DNA of 64,000 bases from Hymenopus coronatus (GCA_030762935.1 CM060900.1:388577132-388641131), one strand, 5' to 3'; positions 46,884 to 60,123 are shown, numbered from the stretch's first letter. The notes: generated by a model from the letters alone, not told the origin. Numbers and translations are program-made.

Positions 46884-49800
46884 CTTTTGCAATGAATTTT
46901 CTCTTGTAATCAATGGTAGCGTATCTACTATGCAGAGACAGCTGCGTTTAAAATCCATATGGAGTAGATGTAGTGATTTTCTGTGAGCATTTTCCATTTC
47001 TTCTGCTTCCTAAACGCCATAACAATCAATAAACACGACCGCGCATAAACGCAGTCAGTGCGCTAACCATACTAAATTTCTCATTGATTGACTATTGCAA
47101 GCATGTTCACTTATAGCTGCTGCAGAGTTTCCTGTTTTGAAAGAAACAAATCATGCAGGATTCTTTCGTTGCATTACGAAAGCTTCTTGGGAGTTAACGT
47201 GTTCCAGAAGCTGCCACTACTATAACGCCCTGATGTATTTATAATTTTCTTTAAACCATATTCTAAGCCCTGCTTCATTCTTCCAAAATATTATAAACCA
47301 ATGAAAGCACAAACCATAAATACCATGAAAGCTTCAATTTCCGTAAAATATCAATTGGTTCATTACCAATATAAACCTTTCTGAGTCCCAAAAATGTGAT
47401 TTTTGGCATCTAGAGTACGCGATACTCATATTGGTAGACAATTCACGTTGCCCTTACCCCATATGGGAAACTAGACCACATATTCATTTTCTTTTAGAAA
47501 CCAAATTAAAAAACAATGAAACTGAAAACAAAAACAATTATGTTTTCAGCAGTTTTGTATGGGAACCTTCAAGGAATTTCCCTCAGAGAAGATACTTCTT
47601 TAATTTCCTTGTTGAATTTGGTTACTGTTCTACATACATTTTCATACAAAATACGGAATGTGTGGTGAAATAATCGAGAAGATAAACTTAATCTATACCT
47701 GGATTAAGGAAGAGGCTATAGGTTATGCAAAGAGGGTCTTTTGAGCACAGCCACATAAATGAGATCTATTGCACTGTCGCGCACCAAGAGGAAAAAATAA
47801 ACTGAAGGAATCACAACAGACTGCAGACGGAAGAAAGACATGCCATAGAGACGAGGGGAAGTTCCTGACAGTTCCTGCTTACAAGAGCAGTTCTGCTTCC
47901 TTGAGCTGTCCAGAGTGGGCTATGAACAACCCTCAACCAAGTCCATGGGGGAATACTCGTTCGGAATCATCTGTTCTACACCTCCATACGACACAAGTCT
48001 TAGTAGCTGACCTGAAACATTAGATTGAAATTAAATGAAAGGGAAATAATAAGAAAGCAATGTAGATGAGAAAACTTCTCAGATTTTGCCTACTGAAGAG
48101 GTAAAGCCATGAAAAACGAAAGGTTAGAGTGGCCAGTCTACATATTACGAAGCCGGGACCTCCGGAATGCAAAATATCACATGCTACCGCGTAACCAACT
48201 TCCTGGTTTGGATCTTGACATTCATGATTAAAGTATGGGACGTGAGTTTTTTAAACGCCAGTTTATCATGCTTGTCTTTGCTGAAGGACTGTCCGATTGT
48301 TTTGGATACATTTTAAATTAAATGGTTCAGATATATTGAAGCTGTATCTTGAATGCTAATTTTAAGGTTAATATGCTTCTATTTTATATAAACATATTGT
48401 AAGTAATTTTTAAAGCATGTAAAGCTCATGAGATGAGGTAATGGCCGTTGAGGGTGATAATTTAAAAGTGGTTCGAAAAGGTTGTAGGGCTTTCAAAATA
48501 ATTACGGTTTATACTTTAGTAAAATTGAAGCCATAGCCCTGCTACGTAGTTGTTGATATGCGGAGTGCCATAGGCTTATTCTCACAGTCCTGTGAACCTT
48601 GTAAGGCCTTCGAGGGATCATTTGTGAAGCTGCTTGATTGATTGGTTGGTTGTAACGCCTTATCGGGAAATTGCGCTGAGCAGTCGGAAGAAACCCGCGT
48701 ACTCCCCACATATGCTCTGCTCACGACGTCATCTGCGGAAGAAAACGAGGATCCAGAAGTTACCTAACCTTCCGGTATTTCGCAAAGAGATATGTATTAA
48801 TTTTGGTGTAAATTATGAAATAAAAGTACATAAACTAAACGATAATTGAATGTCATTAAAGATACAATTAATTCTGAAAATGAGATGTTTTATCTTAAAC
48901 TTTGATCACGATTCCATATGAATTAATTTCCAAATGACCCAATTTCCAGTTTTATTTTTTGTAAGATATATAGGTATATAGATATAGCAAGAATAGCCTC
49001 GGTAAATGAAAATATGCTAAACAGAATTACTAATTCGATATAGAACTGCTTAGCTTTAGAATGTACTTTTAGAAGTTAGCCCTGTCCAGTACTGAAATCG
49101 AATGGCGCCCCTTTGTTTCGGTAATGTCGGACCCCAACTATCTATCATGTCTACACATTTGAACGTTGGTGCACTACCTTGCATATTTATGGAGTAGGAT
49201 GATTGAAGAATGGTAATGACAGATCACGTAGGATTTGAATATTGCGCTTCCATGTGCCATTCCTCTGATTGCAAAGCTTTCCGCTATCATTAAAGGTGAA
49301 AAATCTTCCATTATAATACGGCATGGTATCAATGCTCATTTATCATAACCCTGCAGGTTTTTATTTCACAGCAGCAATTATTTGAATTTTTTAGTGTTTT
49401 GCTATCGAATAAATAAACGCATGGAATACTAAATGCAATACTAAATGCATGAAATGAAGAAATTATAGCATTTTAGCATTCTTATGATTTGAGAAATTTA
49501 TGTATTTAGCTCCATGCATTGTTTTCTAAGTTGAAGTCATTGTCGACCTGGGATTTGAGGCAAAAAATAAAAAAAATCATAAAAATCATATATATCTACA
49601 TACCGCACTAAATCATTATTTTCCAAGTTTTATAAGCCGCATTTACTACAGCCTTCTATCCATTAGAAATTAGAATATGTGCAATAATTGCTGAGCTGAT
49701 TTTGAGAGGACAGAAACGTTATTTCTCTACATAAAATCGGAAGCTAGGAAAGAGGAATGCGACTAAAGAGATTTATGTATAAACAAAGATGGTTCCACTG

Positions 49801-50874
49801 TTCTTCTTTGATTTTAACTACCTTGAAGCAGCTAACATCTTCACAGACATTCTGGAAGGGTTTAATGCCGCGGGGAAGTGAAACGATAGCATGATTGTAG
49901 ATGTCTCTCGATAGTGCACTGTTTACACTGGGCGAGAGCGCCTTTTATCTTTATTTATCTTAGCGGACAGGGCGGTCGGAGTCAGTCAATTCGTAGTTTG
50001 GCAAGTAAATGTCACACAATATGTCTTTGCCTGTCGCCAACAGCGTATCACTGATGTTGCTCAAGTATATACAAATTGATTGGTTCTAACTATATAAACA
50101 GATAAGCATGAATTAAAGTTTAGGATAAATATAACAAAGAGCATTAATGAAATCTCAATGTAACATTTGCGCAACATTCTAAATTTTCACTAAGACCGAT
50201 TTATAGCTTTGAGACCCTCCTCCTTTGTGTAAATGCCGCGAGCATAACTAGACATTCACAGACTAAAAATTTGAATCTCGATTGAGATTGAGTTGTCTAA
50301 ACAAATTATTTATGGACACATTTTGGGCATATTTTTAGATGCGCGAAACCTGAGCTAGTTTGTGTGTGCATTTATTATTAAAAGTGCATTCATCATAGAC
50401 CTACGTTGATATCAGACGTTAAAGTGTATACTAATTAAATGAAACTTCAGTTAGTTTCCAAAATAGTCACACTCATCCAACTATTCAAGAGAAATATGAA
50501 GCTAGTTGCGCTGAAACAATGGATTAATAAACTCTAAGTTTATATCACTTTATACAAAAAAAAAAAAGGTTAGGTAATTTTCTGGCAGTGTTTTATTTTG
50601 CATAAAATTATTGGTAGTCTTTATGTTAGTCAACTGAAAGTGCATTCCTAAAGTAAGCAATCGTATAATGTATTTATTAAATATTGTTTTACGCACGGGC
50701 GATATGTGTGTGTGTGTGTTTTAAAACGAAAAACTAAGTTTTTTATACTTTGGTTATAACTAGGTTCGTTGTATCCTATGTATAAAACAGTTAGTTGCCA
50801 TTCAAGTTACTCTTCTAATGCGGACACATTTAACAGTGCATAATGTAAAAAAAATCTAATGTGTTCCATTCATA
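46884..50874. other. AT-rich spacer, about 4 kb
   Basis: No recognisable feature apart from short open frames (the longest 84 codons at 47769-48023) and a TG8 run at about 50706. None shows a domain. Confidence 0.5.
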
Positions 50875-51625
50875 TAGCTTCCTCTAACTAATCTGAATCA
50901 AAATTTTCTTTCAAAAGCGCAGTTTTATTACTCTGTTCCTTCTAAGCAGAAGGGAAATAAGGGAATAGCCAAACTAAAATGATGGTCATGTCTTTCAAAA
51001 GCCAATCGTAATTTCATGCAATTGAAACTCCCTCTAATTGAATGGCAAAGTGAAAAAAGTGAATAACGACTTGACTTCCCATTTGAGACATATTTTATCT
51101 TTTGAAAATTTAAAATCTAGTAACCAGAAATATCTCGGAAATAGACAGCTTGACACAAAAACCTATATACGGCGTAAATTGTATGTTTTCACGAGATAAT
51201 ACATTTTTGTTGAGTAAGGTTGTATCAATCTCTTACGTTTAACCAATTAAGCAAAATCATTAAAATGAACAGGACTTCAGGGGTTATTCCCAAGAAATTC
51301 CAGTTATATGTTTTATTTTCCCTGTAAATATCCTTAATATACGGAATTTAATCAAAATAGTTATAGAAATTTTTGAGAAAATAAAAAATTCCAAAATTTC
51401 CTGAAAATCTTGGTGTCGAAAATTTGGTACTAACTCACTTTTCGTTTTTTGAGTTATGTTGTACACACACTCACATTGACGATTTTCTAAAAATGCTTTG
51501 TTTGTTTTTATTACGGGATCCCCAAAATATGTATTTCCGGTGATATCTATGATTGTTTTGCCAGAATACAATACCTTCTCCACATACTTTGTACACAGTG
51601 CCACAGAAAGCAAAAATCTATATGT
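50875..51625 (+). repeat. Interspersed repeat R, copy 5 (long)
   Basis: Family strings in order: AGCAGAAGGGAAATAAGGGA, AAATGATGGTCATG, AATATCTCGGAAATAG, TTGTATCAATCTCTTACG, TTAAGCAAAATCATTAAAAT, GAACAGGACTTCAGGGG, CTTAATATACGGAATTTAAT, TTTTTGAGAAAATAAAA, GAGTTATGTTGTACACACAC, ATGTATTTCCGGTGATAT and AATACAATACCTTCTCC. It is the least interrupted copy here. Confidence 0.8.
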
Positions 51626-53117
51626 CCTGCATCTTTTGAGCTATAGAAAACCCCACGAAGTAAAAGCTGCGAAACATATTTATGAGAAGTTTTGTTGCTT
51701 TTTGAATTTTTGTATTATGTACCTGTGTTTAAGAAATTATACTGGTCTTTCAAGATTATCGTACCCGGATAAAGTTAAATTGGTGCACATTAACTCCACG
51801 TCCTTAATTGTACTTTTCTGGTTACCATTTGAAAATGGTAAAGCAATCATAAGGAATGCTTATTTAAGTATACTTAAATAATACTCACCTATATTGACAA
51901 TTTTAATTAATTGTAGTTTCGCGCAAGGGTTAGAGAGGAATTTAGCAGAGGAACGAAATTGAGGGCTAGTATAATAATGGCGAAGAGGAAATAAACTATT
52001 TAATAAATCTGCAATATCACCATCGGGCCCTAACTACTTAACAAAAGGTATATATTCCACATGTTTAATGGTAAACTGGCAACTTAAATCATTTCTTAGA
52101 ATTTTAATTTTACAGATAAATGTGTCTGAATGTTATAAACAATAATTTCTAAATATTCTTAAACAAGTTCACATTTGGTAAAACTTTTATATAATTCCTA
52201 ATGCAAAACGTGTTAACTTTTCGTCCCCTCTTCAAAATGCAAATAAAATTTATGTATACATACCTTATTACATTATTAATTCATTTAAAGATTTTTAAAT
52301 CTTATATATTTAAGAGAAGGAGAGAGAGAAATGGAGATGGAGAGTAGATCATCCGTTACTAAAGCAGTAGCTACTACATGCTAAACTACCTCTAATAAAA
52401 GGTAAGACGTATTTAAAATACTCATTTAATACAACTGTATTATAGTAGAGCTTACGAGAAGTAGAGGTCCCCAGTTCAAAACGTCGAAAATCATATAAAA
52501 AGAAACCGTAGAAGTCGAAGTGAGTATTTTATAAAGAAAAAACAAAATTCCATTCATCACGTTGAAAGATGTTTTTACGTAGCGTGTTAAATCGCATTGT
52601 AATGAAAGGCAGTTATTTTCTTTATCCAGATGGCGTTGTTAAAGTAAACAAGACACAAGGTTGAGTTTTGATTGACTGCGTCAGGTTCTGGTACAGGTGC
52701 TGAGGACGCGATATTAGCTTGACACGGACATGATTACGTGCTGACCACAAAGTCCGGACAAGCAGGGCATGCAACACGCCATGCAAACCTGTGACATTCA
52801 TGTCTGCCTCTTAGAACTCCGCTACAATAAATTAATGGGTTACTTTGTGGTTTTCGCCAAAAACTCATTTATTCCCTACACAATCCTTCTCATTGCATTT
52901 TGTAAAATTGTTTCGAATCAACAGGCACCTCTTTTCATTATCAACAGGTTGACAAAACTTATCAAGAGTTAAGTCTTCATTTATTTTAAAATTAGCCCTC
53001 AAAAAATCTAACGTAAATTCATACAACTGATCTATTATTAAATCTATTATTATCTATTATTAAAGTTAGAATGAGACACTCGTATTGGTAGATACCTCAA
53101 TGGAAAAAAATTATAAT
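51626..53117. other. AT-rich spacer
   Basis: The open frame 51498-51881 overlaps repeat R and is not called. Nothing else supported. Confidence 0.5.
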
Positions 53118-53130
53118 AAAACTAGGGAAG
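53118..53130. repeat. Target-site duplication of SINE-C, left
   Basis: AAAACTAGGGAAG, repeated exactly at 53466-53478. Confidence 0.9.
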
Positions 53131-53465
53131 ACTCCTCACACAGCTAAGAGCCTTGGCCTATCGCCCGGCCGCTGCGTCCCCCATCTCGATCCATTACAGA
53201 CGTTATGGAAGGAGTGCAGTATTGGGGAATGTGACGTGGTCAGCGCTTCGATCCCCCCGGCCAGTTAATGCGGTCTTCACGACCTGGAGCAGCTACTTCT
53301 CCATCAAGTAGCTCCTCAATTAGTCCCCCAGAAACCTCACGAGGCTGAGTGCATCCCAATCCAGGTCGGCCAGCGGGGGAAAAATCCCCACGCCGGTACT
53401 GGGAATTGAACCAGGGTCTCCAGCTTGGCAATCAGCAACGCCACCACCGTGCTGAGGAGACATCC
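53131..53465 (-). mobile_element. SINE-C copy with exact 13-bp duplication
   Basis: The minus strand carries CAGCACGGTGGTGGCGTTGC, GATTGCCAAGCTGGAGACC, CTGGTTCAATTCCCAG and TACCGGCGTGGGGATTTTTC, ending with CCAAGGCTCTTAG and TGTGTGAGGAGT. Ends are fixed by the duplication at 335 bp. Confidence 0.93.
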
Positions 53466-53639
53466 AAAACTAGGGAAGGATTTTAAAAATCTAATTATCC
53501 TATAAAATAAAGATAATAGTTCCGTGTAGTTTTATATTATAATTCAATTACACAACCACAGACCACTCTTTCCTCTTCTTAGGCCTACTTTTAATCCCCT
53601 AACATCGAGCTTTATCTGAATACTGCCTATTATGTAGTA

Positions 53640-53695
53640 TTTTCGCCTGCGGTGCCATATGTGCGGGCGTTAAGTACTATCAAAAATATACTGTT
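53640..53695 (+). mobile_element. SINE-B 3'-end fragment
   Basis: CGCCTGCGGTGCCATATGTG and GCGGGCGTTAAGTACTATC then A5. It has no head or body. Confidence 0.8.
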
Positions 53696-54066
53696 GCTTT
53701 CTTGAGCTCCGAACATATTTCTCATTCACCTTTCCTTGCATTGCATAACTTAGCAGCAGTTAATTGTCACAGCGAATATGTATATATGTCCATCTGTTTC
53801 AGATTGCGTTTCCTCGTCCACTATTTTTAAAACAGCCTTTCCCATTTTGTCTGTGCAGTTCAATTATTGTTCCAAATACCCACAATTAAAATCCTCCATT
53901 CGTTTTCCTCAGTTCACTACTATCTCCAAGATTTGGAACTGGGGAATCCATATTCTGTACCAAGTACTTCAATAAATTCTTTCTTCAATGGTCTATCACA
54001 AAAATACTGGTAAGCCTATTAAGACCCTTGCTTATTATTCCCATTCCCCGATTGTCCTCTACAAAA
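53696..54066. other. Spacer
   Basis: Pyrimidine-rich in part. No feature supported. Confidence 0.5.
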
Positions 54067-54265
54067 CAGTCGGTCTGGGTAGCTCAGTTGGCCTTCTGAA
54101 CTCAAGATCTTGGGTTCAAACCCGGTCAAACCCGATGGTTTTTAAGTGTGCTTAAAAGCGGCAAATCCATGTCAGTAGATTTACTGACATGTTAAAGAAC
54201 TTCTGCCGGACGAAATTCGAGCACACCGGGGGCGCTGATATGATCCTGGCAGTTGACAGCGTCGA
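54067..54265 (+). mobile_element. SINE-F (tRNA-derived), single copy
   Basis: The A box TGGGTAGCTCAGTTGGCC and B box TGGGTTCAAACCCGG are well kept, though the anticodon arm is shortened. A body with GTCAGTAGATTTACTGACA (a small palindrome), AAAGAACTTCTGCCGG and GGGGGCGCTGATATGATCC follows, ending AAGAAAGAACAAG. It is not a functional tRNA because the fold is incomplete and a long tail follows. Confidence 0.75.
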
Positions 54266-54899
54266 TAAGAAAGAACAAGTAAAAAGGTAATATATTTATT
54301 TATGCATGATACACTAACAGTCATGTTAAAGCCTGTATGTTTACTCTACTACCACATTAAATCCAAAACTTATTTATGATTTTCTTACAGATTTCCTTTG
54401 CTCTATTGATTTTGCATTTTATTCATACTATATTTATCATGGTTTTCGTTGAGTTGCATTAGCGTGTTGCTCAACACCTAAGGCTTTTTTCGGAAAAGAA
54501 TTGTATACTTAACAGCGCCGTATTTCACCTGTGCAGATAACCCTTCGTGCGTGAAATTCAATGGGGCAATTGGAAGAAGACACCGGTCCGTGGCGAGTAA
54601 CGGAAAGCGTAAATAGCGTGAGCGACCATTCGTTACACACCTCTTGCATATCAGTGAAACATTGAGTGGCAGTTTCCAGACTTGTACTGGAATCCGTGAA
54701 GCTATACAAGGGATCGAAAACGTGAACTGTTTTTCGCTTCAGTTAGAGAGCCTTTATTTTTAAAGAATAAAATCACGTATCAGTGTTCACCAATAGCTAG
54801 TTTTGTAATTCTATATGCGTTTCTCTTTAATAACATTATTATTGTTATTATTGCTATTATTATTACTACTACAACTACTATAAGGTTAACATAATTAAA
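54266..54899. other. AT-rich spacer
   Basis: A short open frame on the minus strand at 54509-54709 has no recognised motif. A TTA-like patch lies at about 54833-54880. Confidence 0.45.
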
Positions 54900-55100
54900 C
54901 AAAACGTGAAAACATCGGATTGAAAACCTCAAAATACAAGAGCACCTTGCGTTTAAGTGTATTATTTTCATTAATGTTATTACGTGGCATACGCTTAGCA
55001 GAATAAATCAAACATGAAAACATTGTAACGCAAACACGAGAGCAGATAGTGTTTTACTATATTATCACCATTAAGATTATTACGCTTAGCAGAGAAACAA
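54900..55100 (+). repeat. Two-copy tandem repeat, about 91-109 bp period, divergent
   Basis: GTGAAAACATCGG and ATGAAAACATTGT, ACAAGAGCA and ACGAGAGCA, TTTAAGTGTATTAT and TTTTACTATATTAT, and CGCTTAGCAGA twice occur in the same order. Units differ by deletions in the second. Confidence 0.7.
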
Positions 55101-55990
55101 TATTGAAGGACAGTTTTTTTTTTTTTTTTTGGTAGATGTACATTTAGTTACCCTAAACATTACAGTACCATGTGTGTTTGATTCAGGCGTCACCAACGGT
55201 TGTCCTTTGAGTAAAGCAGAGAGAGCAAATTTCCCCGAAGCTCCTGAGAATCGTCCGCAGTGCACTGCGTGATCAACTGTGCGGAAAGCGAGAACAGATA
55301 ATATATTCAGTTTGTGGCAGTATGCAACATTTTGTGTTTGAAATACCTAAGCCACTTATTATACGTTAATACATATATTTTGGCTTCATGATTGGTTGAA
55401 CAGTTACTCGATTACGTCTCTTGCATTAATATTTACACTTCAGATATGTATAGACGTATATTTATATGGGTTGGATGGTTATTGATAGTCGTAGGAACAA
55501 TAACTGAATAAAATTATGACAATTACTTTAGTAATAACATAAAAACATCAAACTCCTTAAATTCGTTAACACCACAGTAATCGTATTGTAACACCTATAA
55601 TATGAGAATTAATTTACAATGAAAAACTCTCCCATCTATAGCAGTGAATAAGAACAGACAACTTGGTAATTAACTGGGGTCGAACATAATTCAAAACAAA
55701 CGTTCTTCTCTTTGGTAACTGCCGTACTCATTTGCTTGGGTTACATAATGAACGCTTTAAATTGAATTGTCTAAGTGCAGAGCTTTGCCGTTCACTAAAC
55801 ACCTATTCCGCCAATTTCTATAGATAAAAGGCTTCCAGCTAGGCAGGCATAAATCTAAGAGTTGATAGTTTGGGCGTTGGACTACTTTCTATTTCCGAAA
55901 TTATGAGCTAAAACACGACATACTGTAGAAGGAAGAGAGACACTCCCTACTGTCATGAGTTTTGCCAATGCTTGCGCGGAGCAAACTTGC

Positions 55991-56002
55991 TTGCACATAA
56001 TT
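55991..56002. repeat. Target-site duplication of SINE-A, left
   Basis: TTGCACATAATT, matched by TTGCACAAAATT at 56290-56301 (one mismatch). Confidence 0.8.
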
Positions 56003-56289
56003 GTCTCCCTCCGTGATGTAATGGTTACCATGCTAACTTCAAATACCAAAGGTTGCGGGTTCAAACCCGGCGGAGGACGATGGATTTTTTCGGGCGTAAA
56101 AATCCTTAGCATGGTTTCCTTCGGAAGGGAAGTAAACCCGTGGGTCTCGTGTTGTAGATTTATGGCACTCAAGCCTGATAAAGAGGTCTCTGAGCAAAAC
56201 TAAGCGGTCTTTCACGCCCAGTATAGAATTCCCGTATATTGCTGAGAACCATAACATTAAAGAGCGTCCATAAATAAAACGTCATTTCA
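56003..56289 (+). mobile_element. SINE-A, full-length copy inside block P
   Basis: CCCTCCGTGATGTAATGG (A box), GGGTTCAAACCCGGCGG (B box), GGACGATGGATTTTTTCGGG, TTCCTTCGGAAGGGAAGTAAA, GTAGATTTATGGCACTCAAG, TAAGCGGTCTTTCACGCCCA, GAGAACCATAACA and GAGCGTCCATAAATAAAACG follow in order. It is 287 bp between target duplications and is the best plus-strand reference for the family here. Confidence 0.92.
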
Positions 56290-56330
56290 TTGCACAAAAT
56301 TAAGCAAGTTGGTGACGCCTGGTTTAATAT

Positions 56331-56723
56331 ATATAATAACGAAAGTACGCCGATATTCATCACTTCATTCCTTATAATACTTGGTACTAAGGCAAATTAT
56401 TTGTAATTGAATTCAGTGTTGTGGTCCATTCCCCAGCAAATTTAGATTTACAGTTTAAAGTTATTATTGGGATCTACAGCGTACAAGAGGACGGCACTAT
56501 CGAGTATAAAGAGGAAGGAACGTGACGTCACAGAACACTATGCATCCGTGTTCGCAGCCTATCATAGTAATAATGCTTTAATTAGAGGTCCTAACATCCG
56601 CGAATCTTACAACCACAGAGGGGCTTCGGGTACAACGTTTCATTTTCGTTTGTGCTTCATCAGTACAAACTAGTAATTAATCTGCTGGGGCTAATTTTAT
56701 AAACACCATCACAGCTTAAAATT
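56331..56723. other. Spacer
   Basis: A 68-codon open frame at 56467-56673 has no recognised motif. No repeat relation was found. Confidence 0.45.
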
Positions 56724-57277
56724 GGATTTGTATGACCCAGGGACGGGGTCTCCAGACACTGGGACAGCACACCGTACGTGAGCCCCGGGGGTTCCTTTTA
56801 AATTATGTGACCCCAGAGGGGGAGGGAGGAATGAGAACAGAGCACCGAAGGTTGACCAGATCCGGATGACGCCTAGCACAAATATTGACGAGGTGCATAA
56901 TGGTTTCCGGGTTGAACGCCTCCGATGCCGCCCGGCTCCAACCTATAAGTCCGAGCCTCAAGAGGTCTCCCAAAAAAGGTTTAATCCTAAAAAAACTCCG
57001 ACGGGGGTCCTGAAACGATAACAGGAATAAACGTCCCTAAGCCACAAGCCACCGCCCAGACGCAACCAGCCCCAGCCTAACACCGATGCCTGATGCATCA
57101 ACCCTGAAACAGATGATAAGAAAGGGCTGGGAATAGGAAATTAAGGTTAGTAAGTTATGGGATGTAATGTTCTTGTATAGTATTCGTCACTCGACCTGCG
57201 TGAACCCCGAAACAGCCCATGGATTAGGAAGGCCGCCTATGGGAAATGAACCCACGATCTCTCAACTCGATTGGCAT
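56724..57277 (-). mobile_element. SINE-D-like copy, 554 bp
   Basis: AGCTTAAAATT at 56713-56723 and AGCTTAGAATT at 57278-57288 flank it (one mismatch in 11). The minus-strand head includes AATCGAGTTGAGAGATCGTG and GGGTTCATTTCCC. The body contains CTTATCATCTGTTTCAGGGT, close to AATCATCTCTTTCAGGGTTG in the 46 kb copy. Many differences suggest an old insertion. Confidence 0.7.
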
Positions 57278-57288
57278 AGCTTAGAATT

Positions 57289-57849
57289 AGAATAAGATGC
57301 TAGAAATTGTAAAGTCGTTTCATGTTGTGCACATATTCTAATCTATTGTGCAAAAAGCATTTCACGTATGTGTGTGGAACACGATTTGGAGGACCACCAA
57401 TGTGTGTCGTTTCTTGCCGATATCATTTAACTGAAATAAAGAAATAGATATATAATCTATAACTTTTTGTTTTTAGCCCGTTATTTAACCTGGACGGTGA
57501 ATAAAATTGGTGAAATTGGTGAAAGGATGTTTAAATGATCTCTGGTCCATGGAACTTAAACTTCCTGATATTCGTCTTCTCAGGATAAGGGAAAATCCCT
57601 AAAAAACCTGATCCAGGTAAGTCACCCTAAGCGAGATTTGACCTTGCAACTTGTATCCTCCTCCTTGTTGTTGTTGTTATTAATGTTCCTTAGTATAATG
57701 TATTTTCTCTTTTGTAATAATTAAGTTTAGATGTTACTAATGCCCAACGCCACTCACATTTCTTTGTTCACTTTCAGTATCTGTGTGCACTGATTTCAGT
57801 TTGTTACGTGAAGTTACCACGTTCAAGTTGCCCTACCTAGAGTTCTCCT
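57289..57849. other. Spacer, possible degraded SINE
   Basis: About 57480-57660 contains a GGGAAAATCCCTAAAAAACC and GCGAGATTTGACCTTGCAAC pattern that could be a minus-strand tRNA-like head, but it is too worn to call. Confidence 0.3.
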
Positions 57850-58160
57850 GCGGGGTAGTTTCCAAACGATACCAAACGAAGATGTGAATGCTGTTCAAAA
57901 ACAAAACGCCTCATGGTCATCATGGATTAGAGTGTTATCCAGGAACAAAGTCGCGGATTTGGCCCCGGTATCGGAAGTAACATGGTAGCATGGGAATCTA
58001 CGGGGCTCGTGCTGTCGCAGTGCTTTCGTACACATACTGACATGCTGCACAGTAGTTAGCTAACATTAAGGGATTCTTTGTATTACGAAACCGCACCACA
58101 GAACCACGTATATCTTGGTTTATTTGTTTATTCTTCCAAATATAATTTCATCACTAGAGC
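57850..58160 (+). repeat. Dispersed repeat block P, copy 2, part b
   Basis: It is homologous to 10720-11060: CATGGATTAG, CCAGGAACAAAG, GGAAGTAACATGG, GTGCTTTCGTACACAT, ACATGCTGCA, TGGTTTATTTG and TTATTCTTCC are in the same order. Confidence 0.65.
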
Positions 58161-60121
58161 TCGGTTTTGGGTTGCAAAGCGCACACAGTTACGAACACAC
58201 AGAGTAGTCAGCGGTATATAGAGGAGGTAGTGCGGAGGGGTTTGTGGCATAAATATGCACATGTTGAGTATAATCTGTTCCAAAAGTATCTCATTACATG
58301 TATTGAGATTATATGCATGTTCTAGTTCCTAAAGTAACACAATAAAACAATTATTTCATAATATAAATAGTAAATAAAAACGCCTTTTACTTTTGCAAAT
58401 ACAAGTATAAGACTTGTCACAAAAGTTCAGGGTAATAATCCGCATAGCTTTGAAAAGACAATGCGCATAAATCAACCATACCACTCAGAATTCATTGCAT
58501 GAATTACAGATACATGTTTATCGTGTCGAAAGAAAAAACTCTCCTCCTGTCACTCAAAATATGATTGAATCATTTGCAAGTTTATTCTGTGTCTAACTCC
58601 AACTTTTTTGTATTTTACACATTTTTTAAATCTGCCCTCTCTTTCTGTATTCACTGGTATATCTACTAGCATGAACTAAACGAGACCAGGCAGTGAGCAA
58701 TGATAGAGAGTGCAACCCGTTTTGAAACGGGCTGTAGAGTCCACGCCTACTCTATCACGTCTTAGTTATACTCTGTGTGTACCGAATCTCAATCCGGCAA
58801 TTTCGTGCCCCGGACCGCACTCTGTGTATTCATCACAGCGAAATTAATGAAAGCAAATGACTGCAAAAATTACCTGGGCTACATATGCCGCAAACACTGT
58901 CTTTTAAAGGCAATCTAAAGTTAGATTTTAAGAATGGAGGCATGGAACTGATAAAGACAACTGAGACAGTGGATTGCAGGTAAACTAACACAAAAATAAA
59001 TCCCTTTTGCAGCGAGACAAATTTAATTTCTTGCCTTTAACTCCTAATACTAAATTAGACATTTGCTGATTTATCAGGAAATTTTTCCTATATTTACAGT
59101 AAACTTCTGACGGCTAATTATTAGGATAAATACAAAGTGATTCAAATAATAAGTAAAAGACCGATTGTTACGGAAACATTACATATACTTCGCAGCTAAG
59201 AGCAACCTCAAAACTGTCCGAGTCATAAGTAGTCTTTTGTATAGGTAACTGTCCTTTGCACTTTTACCTGAAAAGTAGAAGATGTTTGCTGATGATGAAC
59301 AAGGAGAAACTCCTTTTTTTTAATGGCACAACCTCTGAGATGTATGTGAGCAAGCATCAAACACGAGAACTTCGTGCGCTGTCTAATCTGAAAACTATGC
59401 AATTTTCAATGTAAAAAGAAACAAAAAACAACAACAACAAAACTAAAATAGTTTCGCAGTTGCGACATCACATTTCGGAAGTTCAAGTATAAGCTACATG
59501 GCTAACCTGTTCCTTCCGTGTCATTTCAAAACAGCCTGTATAGGCCAAGCGCCCTTCGCTCAAGGCTGCCGTACCCTTGCAAGTCATAAATTTCAGCACA
59601 ATTCTTCATTAAATTTTTGGTTTTGATATGTAGCAAAATCTATGGCATCATTAAATTCAATGATTTTTATTTAGTCTCTATACTAATTTTCAATAACAGT
59701 TGCGTCCTGCACGATAGAGGCTTTCCTTGTTAGCGTATTTTTTTTAATGTCAGTATTAAGCCTAAAAAATTCAGACTTTGTTACCAATTTACAGTGGATG
59801 ATAGATACTTGTTAAGCATATAACCATTTTTTTATGCTGAATAGTTTCACATTTTTTAAAAGTGCTCATGAATACAGTGAGTTTAACTTGAAGTTTGGTC
59901 CAATTTCACAGCCTGTTAAATTTAGCATGCAATCCGCTCTGTCAGAAATATGCGTAAAATTCTATTTGTCAGAAGTTGACGACAGTTGAGACAAGGTCGA
60001 CGCGAGTGACGTTTACTTCTTCGTACACCATTCCTGCGTGTAAGTTCTGCCGTCCCTGCCGATTACCCTACTGCGGAAACATTTGCATATGCCGTAGCAA
60101 TGAATTGTTGTGAATTTATTA
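58161..60121. other. AT-rich spacer
   Basis: Two small palindromic spots: CCCGTTTTGAAACGGG at about 58710-58725 and AGAGTGC...CTCTATC near it. No gene or named repeat. Confidence 0.45.
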
Positions 60122-60123
60122 TA

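Larger units (their letters stand above)
55180..56330 (+). repeat. Dispersed repeat block P, copy 2, part a
   Basis: It is homologous to 2620-3485, with the same landmarks in the same order and a SINE-A inserted at 56003-56289. At the insertion the copy 1 sequence CCGCTCCACAAAATTAACGG corresponds to the TTGCACAAAATTAAGC flank, which shows where the SINE went in. Confidence 0.75.

Noticed and set aside
51498..51881. 127-codon open frame
   Set aside because: Its first third is repeat R, which shows no coding conservation among copies.
54067..54125. Possible tRNA gene with GGTAGCTCAGTTGG and GGTTCAAACCC
   Set aside because: The segment between the boxes is too short for an anticodon arm and variable loop, and a SINE-like body follows.
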